Source of the DNA: CAZYPH01 sp964649095
GTDB taxonomy: Bacteria; Bdellovibrionota; UBA1018; UBA923
NCBI GenBank assembly: GCA_964649095.1
Contig: CAZYPH010000137.1
Span: 1-5,512 of the forward strand
Reading direction: 5' to 3'
Length of the DNA: 5,512 bases
The position numbers and the translations under genes are program-made. The notes beneath the pieces were generated by a model, which was not told the DNA's origin, searched no databases, and was given only the letters and a program-made list of their open reading frames with translations. This document shows positions 1 to 5,512 of this stretch, piece after piece. The stretch's first letter is position 1. Every line of letters starts with the position of its first letter.

Positions 1-556
1 GAAGCGTATGTTGGCATACTCGTCGATCGCGCATACGGGTTACTTAATTATTGGTTTTATCTCAGGTGCGACATCGGACGTTGGATACAGCGCAGTGGTG
101 GCCTATCTCATCACCTATGTGGCAATGAATTTGGGGGCGTTTACTGTGCTCGGCATGATTGGTGAGCGCGGTGATCGTAATACCGATCTGAGTGATATTG
201 CCGGTATCGGATTCAAACGTCCGTGGATTGGTCTTGCGATGACGATTTTTATGTTTTCGATGGCCGGTGTTCCCCCAACAGCGGGGTTCGCGGGGAAATA
301 TCTCATTTTTAATAGCGCCGTACAGGCGGGCGAAATCAAGTTAGCGATCCTTTCAGTTTTGTGTAGTGCTATCTCTGCCTACTATTATTTGCAGGTCATC
401 GTTTACATGTACATGAAAGAGCCATTGAGAGACGCGCAGTATCAAACGGATTTAGCTGCTCGCGCAGTAGTGGGCTTTACCGCAACGGCGGTGTTGCTCT
501 TGGGTCTTTTCCCATCCACATTATTTGAGTGGGCAAAACGCGCCGTGCAGTTCTAG
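1..556 (+). CDS. nuoN: NADH-quinone oxidoreductase subunit N, C-terminal part (5' truncated)
   Basis: This is the C-terminal part of the antiporter-like membrane subunit N of respiratory complex I, which helps couple NADH oxidation by quinone to proton pumping across the inner membrane. The reading frame is open from base 2 (codons for K-R before the first visible Met), so the gene begins upstream of the window; the Met at base 8 is internal. Seen directly are the family signature KRMLAYSSIAHTGY at the start, the block MTIFMFSMAGVPPTAGFAGK around bases 239-298, and the helix ending SAISAYYYLQVIVYMYMKEP. These match the last conserved helices of NuoN and the proton-conducting transporter family. 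At least five hydrophobic helices are recognisable, the last one ending LLLGLFPSTLFEWAKRAVQF, typical of a NuoN C-terminus. NuoN is usually the last gene of the nuo operon, which fits the unrelated gene that follows after 76 bases. Identification is firm; NuoL or NuoM are less likely because of the KRMLAYSSIAH and MYMKEP motifs. Confidence 0.95.
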   Translation, partial: KRMLAYSSIAHTGYLIIGFISGATSDVGYSAVVAYLITYVAMNLGAFTVLGMIGERGDRNTDLSDIAGIGFKRPWIGLAMTIFMFSMAGVPPTAGFAGKYLIFNSAVQAGEIKLAILSVLCSAISAYYYLQVIVYMYMKEPLRDAQYQTDLAARAVVGFTATAVLLLGLFPSTLFEWAKRAVQF

Positions 557-584
557 GCAGTTATTTTACCCTCATACATCATGC

Positions 585-597
585 GGTCGGCGCGACC
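585..597 (+). repeat. Short GC-rich inverted repeat after nuoN
   Basis: GGTCG (585-589), loop GCG, CGACC (593-597) form a perfect 5-bp stem 28 bases after the nuoN stop codon. No T-run follows, so it does not qualify as a classical intrinsic terminator. It could help end or stabilise the nuo transcript, or be chance. Confidence 0.35.
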
Positions 598-600
598 TCC

Positions 601-627
601 AAATGTAAATTAAAGTAATTTACACTT
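601..627 (+). promoter_or_regulatory. AT-rich inverted repeat just upstream of the TPR gene start
   Basis: AAATGTAAATTA (601-612) and TAATTTACACTT (616-627) are reverse complements at 11 of 12 positions with a 3-base spacer (AAG); the inner nine pairs are perfect (TGTAAATTA / TAATTTACA). The repeat ends five bases before the ATG at 633 and covers the place where a Shine-Dalgarno would lie. It could be a dimeric regulator's operator of the form TGTAAA-N9-TTTACA, or an RNA hairpin that hampers ribosome access. The symmetry is seen directly; the function is inference. Confidence 0.5.
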
Positions 628-632
628 ATGGT

Positions 633-3600
633 ATGGCGCTGCCTGCCGCAAAACTTTCTCAATACAAAGTACGTTTAAAATCCGGACGGGTGTTAGGTCC
701 GTTAACGATTGAGCGTATTCAGCTTTTTGTAAACAAAGGTGTCATCACTGGTGATGCAGAGCAGGTATGTGTTCTGCCCCAGCATGATTTTGTCGCATTC
801 TGTGATGTACCTGAGTTGGCAGCCTTGGTGGCAGAGCCCGAATCGTTGTCACGGTTAGTGGCTGATCAAGGCTCGCTCCAGTTAGACCCCACACATCAAG
901 CATACTCTGAATTTACGCACGAAAATCGTAATAGCCCTTCGCCAGAAGCAAACGACGACGCAACTAAAGAGGAGTCATTAACAAAAAATGACGATCCAAA
1001 AGCGACAGTAATACTAACGTTGCCACCACGATCTCAAGAGCCTGAGCCCCCTGTGGCCAGTCGCTTAGAGGCTCCTGTTGTTTTAGAAGGTCAGTTTAAC
1101 AATCAGATTGCATTGTCCATACAGACGCCTGTGGTAGCGGAGCCTGAAGTAGACTACGTCCCCTCCCCGTCTCCGATATTTCAAAGCGAACCAACAGCCA
1201 TGTTTACGGTGGGCGGCCAACCACTCAGTCCAGACGCTGCGCCATCCAAGGCTTCGATTGTAGATCGCTTTAAGGCTGCTAACTCCAAACAAAAGATATT
1301 TATCGCTATCGCAGTATTGGCCGCCGTATTTTATTTACTGGCTCCAGAAGAACCAAAGAAGGTTATTGAACCTCCGTTTCAAGTTGAGCTACCGGTCATG
1401 CAATCCCCTGATCCTCAACTTGCTGAAAAAGCCTTTCGTGAGGCCTTAGGGTTTTATAACCAAGATACGGTTCCAGGATACAAACGAGCGGCCTTACTGT
1501 TTAAACGTGCGGCTAGTTACGATGCCAATCACGTGCGAGCGTTGTGCATGTTGGCTAGTAGTTACATGAATCTTTTTGATGTCGTAAACCACGATGAGAC
1601 TTACTTTTCAGTCATTACGCGTTTGATTGAGCAGGCGCGTACAAAAGATGTCGATTTTGGAGAGACGGTTTTAGCCGATGTCGAACTCTATTTAATGCTC
1701 GGCAATCCCGACGCTGCCTTTAGTCGCATCGTGGAGTATTCGAAGTCGCACCCCAATTGGGGTGTCGAGATGCTTTATTATTTGGCCACAGCTTTATATC
1801 GCAAGGGGCAATACACTGAGGCCTTACAACAACTCTATAAAATTGATTTCAACACCTATAGCAGTCCGCGTATTCCGTATTTGTTTGGATTGTTATTTGA
1901 AAAATCAGGTCAACTCGATGAGGCCGCAAAATCGTTTCAGGCAACGGTCGCCAAATCGTCCATGCATATTAAGGCCCGCTTAAAGTTGGCAGAGATTAGC
2001 TATAAACAAGATCAATTGAATACCGCTGGTCATCAAGTGAATTTTATTCTCCAGAATACTAGCGCCGCTTCAAAAGACGAATTAGGCATGGCACTCTTCT
2101 ATCGCGCTAAATTACATCTTCTGAATAATAAAATTACCGAGGCCGTTACCGATCTTACCCAAGCCGTTAAATTGTTGCCGGACAATCATGACGTTGTGCT
2201 CGAGTATTATACCGTGCGCTCGAGAGACGCTTCGCGTTTTAAAGAAGCCGCATCGAAGGCAAAAATGTTTCATCACCTAGCATTAGGCGAAAAGGCTTTG
2301 CGTGCAGGTCTCGTCGAGGAATCGATCGCGGAATTTCTGAATGCGCGTGATGCCGACTACTCTGAAGTAATTCCGCTGATTCGATTGGGAGAAGCTTTTA
2401 CAAAAAAAGGTGATTTGCAGTCTGCAAAATTAAACTATGAAAAAGCGTTAAAAGTAAAAACCGGTGCGACGTCAAAGGGCCAAGAAATCTATCCTAAATA
2501 TATAAAAATACTCATAGATCTCTTTGAGGTTGAGCAAGCGACAGAGGCCCTAGCCAAATACCGCGAACTGCATCCCCCAGTGGCTACGTTTGATCGCCTG
2601 CAAGGTCAGCTTGCCATGAGGCAAGATAAATATAGAGAAGCACAGATATACTTTAAAAAAGCGTTGGCTAGTCAGTCTGTCGATTCCAGTGTCTTCATTT
2701 TGTATGCACATGTTTTATATTTGTCTCACCAATACCGTGAGGCGGCGTTTCAATATGGTTTGGCGCTGCGGTTTGATCCCCTCAATACCGATGCGATTGT
2801 AGGTGTTGGTAAATCACTGGCTGAAATGGAGTCGGTTGAAAAAGGCGTTGAATACGTTAGTTCGTTTATTAATTTATCACCTGAAAAAGCAGCTTTGATG
2901 AATGGCATTGCTGAACTGTATTTAAGCAAAGGTTTATACGATCAGGCGCAGAAACTAGCCGAGAATGCACTAATGGTAGACGCCAAGTTCATTCCTGCCA
3001 ACCGCACTCGGGCCGATGCTCTAGCGGCTCGCGACAAAGTCAAAGAAGCGTTAGAAGCCTATCAAACTTATATTAACTTGGCGCCGTTCGAACCCATCGG
3101 GCGTATTAAACGTTATGAACTCTTCATGCGACGTAACGAAAAAGGCGAGTTCGATTTACGAGCTGCAAAATATGAAATTCAGCAAGTTATCGAGGGTTTT
3201 CCAAAATACCCGGGCGCTTATTACATGTTGGGGCAATTATTATTTGAGGCTGGTGATTATAAAGGCGCGCACGAGGCGGCATCGATTGAGATTAAACAAA
3301 ATCCATTTTATTTAGCCGCGTATATACTTCTGGGTACGGTTTTAAACGTGAACAAAGATTACGTAGGGGCGTTAAAACAGCTCACCATTGCGTTAAAATT
3401 AAATCCCAATAACGTACAGGCTTTGATTCAGGCTGCCATTGCAAACCGCAATCTTAAAACCTATGCGGCTGCAAAGATGATGTTAGAGCGCGCCGTAGTG
3501 ATCGACCCCGGAAACCCGCAAATCCACAAAAGCCTCGGGTTTGTTTATTACGACCTAAACGATTTCGCGCGCATGAAGGCTAGCTTTCAGCAATATCTAG

Positions 3601-3662
3601 AAATGTACCCCGATGCTCAGGACCGCCAGAGTATTCAAGATTATTTGGCCAAGGTGAAATAG
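633..3662 (+). CDS. Membrane-anchored TPR-repeat protein with N-terminal GYF-like domain
   Basis: This is a 1009-residue protein with four visible parts. Residues about 10-66 resemble a GYF_2-type domain (YKVRLKSGRVLGPLTIERI, then GVITG). Residues about 67-210 form a Pro-, Glu- and Ser-rich low-complexity linker. Residues about 222-237 (IFIAIAVLAAVFYLLA) form one hydrophobic membrane span preceded by lysines (KAANSKQK). Residues about 260-1009 hold a long series of TPR-like helix pairs, perhaps 16-20 units, clearest at about 860-893, 894-927, 928-961 and 962-996, with the usual A/Y/P spacing. Lysines before the span suggest a cytoplasmic N-terminus and a periplasmic TPR array, probably acting as a scaffold for protein partners. 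No catalytic motif is seen. The start at 633 is the first ATG in the frame after a stop at 606; the intervening codons offer no ATG, GTG or TTG, and no good Shine-Dalgarno is present. The exact function is unknown. TPR-rich proteins of this layout occur in motility, secretion and envelope systems, but nothing here selects one. Confidence 0.85.
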   Translation: MALPAAKLSQYKVRLKSGRVLGPLTIERIQLFVNKGVITGDAEQVCVLPQHDFVAFCDVPELAALVAEPESLSRLVADQGSLQLDPTHQAYSEFTHENRNSPSPEANDDATKEESLTKNDDPKATVILTLPPRSQEPEPPVASRLEAPVVLEGQFNNQIALSIQTPVVAEPEVDYVPSPSPIFQSEPTAMFTVGGQPLSPDAAPSKASIVDRFKAANSKQKIFIAIAVLAAVFYLLAPEEPKKVIEPPFQVELPVMQSPDPQLAEKAFREALGFYNQDTVPGYKRAALLFKRAASYDANHVRALCMLASSYMNLFDVVNHDETYFSVITRLIEQARTKDVDFGETVLADVELYLMLGNPDAAFSRIVEYSKSHPNWGVEMLYYLATALYRKGQYTEALQQLYKIDFNTYSSPRIPYLFGLLFEKSGQLDEAAKSFQATVAKSSMHIKARLKLAEISYKQDQLNTAGHQVNFILQNTSAASKDELGMALFYRAKLHLLNNKITEAVTDLTQAVKLLPDNHDVVLEYYTVRSRDASRFKEAASKAKMFHHLALGEKALRAGLVEESIAEFLNARDADYSEVIPLIRLGEAFTKKGDLQSAKLNYEKALKVKTGATSKGQEIYPKYIKILIDLFEVEQATEALAKYRELHPPVATFDRLQGQLAMRQDKYREAQIYFKKALASQSVDSSVFILYAHVLYLSHQYREAAFQYGLALRFDPLNTDAIVGVGKSLAEMESVEKGVEYVSSFINLSPEKAALMNGIAELYLSKGLYDQAQKLAENALMVDAKFIPANRTRADALAARDKVKEALEAYQTYINLAPFEPIGRIKRYELFMRRNEKGEFDLRAAKYEIQQVIEGFPKYPGAYYMLGQLLFEAGDYKGAHEAASIEIKQNPFYLAAYILLGTVLNVNKDYVGALKQLTIALKLNPNNVQALIQAAIANRNLKTYAAAKMMLERAVVIDPGNPQIHKSLGFVYYDLNDFARMKASFQQYLEMYPDAQDRQSIQDYLAKVK

Positions 3663-3735
3663 TTCATTGAGACGGACTAAATATTTTTAGATCTTGGCAG
3701 TCGTCAAAAATGACTAATTATGGCAACTTTTAGCC

Positions 3736-4989
3736 ATGTTAGATTTCAAATATTTTGCAGAAGATCTTAATGTATTGGCCGAGGGTCTAAAAAAACGAAA
3801 CGCAGATCTTTCGTTGGTAGATGAAATCAAAACCAGGTCTGAGACTCGTCGTCGCGCTATCACGCAAGTAGAAAGCCTAAAAGCACTGCGCAATAAAGCC
3901 TCTCAAGAAATCGCTCAAGCAAAAAAAGCAGGCCAAAATGTCGATGATAAAGTTGCTGAGATGCGCGGCGTTTCCGATCAAATAAAATCACTTGATGCCG
4001 AGTTGGCTGATATTGAAGAGCGTTTTAGGTCTCTCGCGATGGAACTTCCCAATATTCCGCACGTTTCAGTTCCGGCGGGCAAATCGGCGGATGAGAACGT
4101 TGTGGTGCGCACGTGGGGTGAGCCCAAGAAATTTTCATTTCCAGTAAAGGACCACGTTGAGTTGGCTGAAAATCTGGGCATTTTAGATTTGGAGCGTGCC
4201 GCAAAGCTATCTGGCGCACGTTTTTCTGTTTTATCAAAGTTTGGGGCGCGCTTAGAGCGGGCTTTAATTAACTTCATGTTGGATGTGCATACGAAAGAGC
4301 ACGGTTATGACGAGATGAGTGTGCCATTTTTAGTCAACCGACGAGCCGTGACAGGCACAGGGCAGCTGCCGAAGTTTGAAGAAGATTTGTTTCGTTTACC
4401 TGACCAGGATTTGTTTTTAATTCCGACCGCCGAGGTACCGCTTACCAATTTATATCAAAACGAAATTTTGTCAGAAGACCAGTTGCCGGTTTGTTTAACC
4501 GCCTATACGCCGTGCTTTCGCAGTGAGGCGGGTTCGCATGGGCGTGACACGCGTGGTTTGATTCGACAACACCAGTTTAACAAAGTGGAGTTGGTGCGTT
4601 TCACGCATCCTGAAAAATCGTATGAAGAGCACGAAAAATTAGTGGCTCACGCCGAAACGATCTTGCAGAGATTAGAGCTTCCTTACCGCACGGTTTTATT
4701 GTGTGGCGGCGACCTGGGTTTCGGCGCCGCTAAATGTTACGATATTGAGGTCTGGTTGCCGTCAGCCAACGCCTACCGCGAGATTTCATCGTGCAGCAAC
4801 TTCGAAGACTTCCAAGCCCGCCGCGCCCAAATCCGCTTCAAATCCGGCCCCAACGACAAACCCCGTTACGTCCACACGATCAACGGCTCCGGCCTGGCTG
4901 TGGGGCGTACGTGGTTGGCCCTCCTCGAAAACTTCCAACAGGAAGATGGGACTGTGAGGGTGCCGGAGGGGTTGATGAGGGCTATATAA
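3736..4989 (+). CDS. serS: Seryl-tRNA synthetase
   Basis: This cytoplasmic class IIa aminoacyl-tRNA synthetase charges tRNA-Ser (and tRNA-Sec where present) with serine using ATP. The 417 residues show an N-terminal charged helical arm (about 28-100), the antiparallel coiled coil that grips the long variable arm of tRNA-Ser. The catalytic core follows, with motif 1 around LERALINFMLDVHT, the serine-binding TAEVPLTN (from T231), motif 2 FRSEAGSHGRDTRGLIRQHQF (split here as F261-R262-S-E264 and onward), and motif 3 NGSGLAVGRT (383-392, Arg391). All key residues are intact. The start at 3736 is the only usable one, since a stop lies in frame at 3715 and no ATG, GTG or TTG lies between; the upstream bases lack a clear Shine-Dalgarno. 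The C-terminus ends VRVPEGLMRAI, without the usual PYM-type segment and tail, so the protein is about ten residues shorter than typical (E. coli 430). The last third of the gene also has a striking shift in codon use. Identity is certain; only the tail is odd. Confidence 0.98.
   Translation: MLDFKYFAEDLNVLAEGLKKRNADLSLVDEIKTRSETRRRAITQVESLKALRNKASQEIAQAKKAGQNVDDKVAEMRGVSDQIKSLDAELADIEERFRSLAMELPNIPHVSVPAGKSADENVVVRTWGEPKKFSFPVKDHVELAENLGILDLERAAKLSGARFSVLSKFGARLERALINFMLDVHTKEHGYDEMSVPFLVNRRAVTGTGQLPKFEEDLFRLPDQDLFLIPTAEVPLTNLYQNEILSEDQLPVCLTAYTPCFRSEAGSHGRDTRGLIRQHQFNKVELVRFTHPEKSYEEHEKLVAHAETILQRLELPYRTVLLCGGDLGFGAAKCYDIEVWLPSANAYREISSCSNFEDFQARRAQIRFKSGPNDKPRYVHTINGSGLAVGRTWLALLENFQQEDGTVRVPEGLMRAI
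4948..4981 (+). other. Candidate G-quadruplex motif at the 3' end of serS
   Basis: Four G-tracts lie at 4948-4950, 4958-4960, 4968-4971 and 4979-4981, separated by three loops of exactly seven bases. This fits the standard G3+N1-7 quadruplex pattern on the coding strand, so it would also be present in the mRNA. It spans the last codons of serS and ends six bases before the stop codon. The motif is seen directly; folding and any role in termination or mRNA stability are inference. Confidence 0.5.
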
Positions 4990-5076
4990 TATTTGCGTCT
5001 CAAGATTGTAAGATGGACTAATTAAGTCGGTGGTCTGATACTGAGTTACTGTAAGTGTCGCTAACAGGTTTTAATC

Positions 5077-5080
5077 GAGG
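5077..5080 (+). promoter_or_regulatory. Shine-Dalgarno (GAGG) that decides the TTG start at 5089
   Basis: GAGG lies eight bases before a TTG codon at 5089, an ideal distance, and is the only clear ribosome binding site in the window. The next in-frame ATG codons (5113 and 5161) have no comparable site, and the frame has a stop upstream at 5062. This supports TTG as the start. Confidence 0.7.
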
Positions 5081-5088
5081 ACTATAAG

Positions 5089-5512
5089 TTGAAAACCAAT
5101 CTATCAAAAGCAATGTTTTCTGCGAATGTGCCAGAACCATCAGAACCAAATGTAGAAGTGATGGAGTGCACACTACGAGATGGATCCTACACTATAGATT
5201 TTCAATTTACAAAAGAGGACACTGCAGAATTAGTAAAGGGTTTAGCAAGCAGTGGCGTTAAATGGATTGAACTTGGTCACGGTTTGGGATTGGGCGCAAA
5301 TGATAAATATAAGAATGCCGCCGCAACGGATGAGGAGTATATTGAAGCTGCCGTGCGTGCGATTTCCGAATTACCAAATCGAGCAGAAATTCAGTTGGGA
5401 TGTTTTTTTATTCCAGGGATTGGAAACGATGATCACTTAAGGTCCGCGCGGAGTTTAGGCTTGAACTTTATTCGTATTGGTACCAACGCGAATGAAATTG
5501 ACCACGGTCTTC
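5089..5512 (+). CDS. DRE-TIM / HMGL-like aldolase or lyase, N-terminal part (3' truncated)
   Basis: An uninterrupted frame from a TTG codon runs beyond the window; 141 codons are visible. The protein shows the N-terminal half of a TIM-barrel of the DRE-TIM metallolyase superfamily (HMG-CoA lyase, 4-hydroxy-2-oxovalerate aldolase, isopropylmalate synthase). MECTLRDGSY (residues 25-34) gives the R30-D31 pair, with Asp expected to bind the divalent metal. The blocks GVKWIELGHGLGLGAN (56-71) and FIPGIGNDDHLRSARSLG (107-124) with FIRIGTNANE (127-136) align best by eye with the DmpG/MhpE type aldolases (EVAHGDGLGG, LLPGIG, VVRVATH). However, the catalytic His that follows RDG in DmpG is replaced by Tyr34, as in the TLRDGGY proteins often found in surface-polysaccharide clusters. 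Reaction and substrate are therefore open: a C-C bond cleavage or condensation on a 2-oxo acid is the family expectation. It lies 99 bases after serS, with its own good Shine-Dalgarno, and may be the first gene of a separate unit. The metal-binding HxH motif would lie beyond the window. Confidence 0.82.
   Translation, partial: MKTNLSKAMFSANVPEPSEPNVEVMECTLRDGSYTIDFQFTKEDTAELVKGLASSGVKWIELGHGLGLGANDKYKNAAATDEEYIEAAVRAISELPNRAEIQLGCFFIPGIGNDDHLRSARSLGLNFIRIGTNANEIDHGL

Noticed and set aside
2402..2408. Run of A bases in the TPR gene as a possible phase-variation tract
   Set aside because: Seven A bases is short and ordinary for Lys codons in this gene; the frame is intact on both sides.
3694..3721. 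Possible sigma-70 promoter before serS (TTGGCA with AATTAT after 16 bases)
   Set aside because: The -10 match is poor and the sequence is AT-rich enough for this by chance; not strong enough to annotate.
3978..4277. Minus-strand open frames within serS (3978-4277 and 4025-4237)
   Set aside because: They lie opposite an intact, conserved SerRS coding region and show no recognisable protein features.
4703..5021. Overlapping + strand frames at 4703-4957 and 4791-5021 inside and beyond the serS 3' end
   Set aside because: They are Arg/Pro-rich shadow frames created by the C-ending codon run of serS; no start signals or family resemblance, and serS is clearly the real gene.
3712..5024. The 9-mer GACTAATTA occurs in both gaps flanking serS (3712-3720 and 5016-5024), suggesting flanking direct repeats
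   Set aside because: The match does not extend beyond nine AT-rich bases and no mobile-element features accompany it; likely chance.
4990..5088. Terminator or promoter in the gap after serS
   Set aside because: Only a 4-bp stem (GACT 5016-5019 with AGTC 5025-5028) without a T-run, and a TTTAAT at 5070-5075 with no good -35 and too near the Shine-Dalgarno; no convincing element.
5252..5440. Alternative + frame at 5252-5440
   Set aside because: It is a shadow of the aldolase-like gene, whose frame shows clear DRE-TIM motifs across the same bases.

Overview
The window carries four genes on the + strand, two of them cut by the window edges. In order they are the 3' end of nuoN (complex I subunit N), a large membrane-anchored TPR protein, serS (seryl-tRNA synthetase), and the 5' part of a DRE-TIM/HMGL-type aldolase or lyase. 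The gaps are short (76, 73 and 99 bases), and no rRNA, tRNA, CRISPR array or insertion sequence is visible.

The organism is a bacterium with a proton-pumping NADH dehydrogenase. The moderate GC content, mixed codon use with many T- and A-ending codons, and the N-terminal GYF-like domain joined to a single membrane span and a long TPR array suggest a Gram-negative of the Bdellovibrionota or deltaproteobacterial type. That placement is inference and is not proven by the window.

Layout: bases 1-556 finish NuoN, normally the last gene of a nuo operon. The gap at 557-632 holds two back-to-back inverted repeats. The second, AT-rich one ends five bases before the ATG of the TPR gene (633-3662). serS (3736-4989) is complete, with all class II synthetase signatures. 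Its last 200 bases are unusual: a run of almost exclusively C-ending codons is followed by four evenly spaced G-tracts that fit a G-quadruplex motif, and the protein stops earlier than usual. After a gap without an obvious terminator, a gene starting with TTG behind a good GAGG Shine-Dalgarno runs off the window. It resembles 4-hydroxy-2-oxovalerate aldolases but has Tyr where the catalytic His is expected.

The genes do not form one pathway. nuoN (respiration) and serS (translation) are housekeeping genes. The TPR protein is probably an envelope scaffold of unknown partner. The last gene is metabolic and may begin an accessory cluster. The most notable features are the composition switch with G-quadruplex motif at the 3' end of serS, the hairpin over the initiation region of the TPR gene, and the uncommon active site of the final aldolase-like protein. 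None of these demonstrates a new system by itself.
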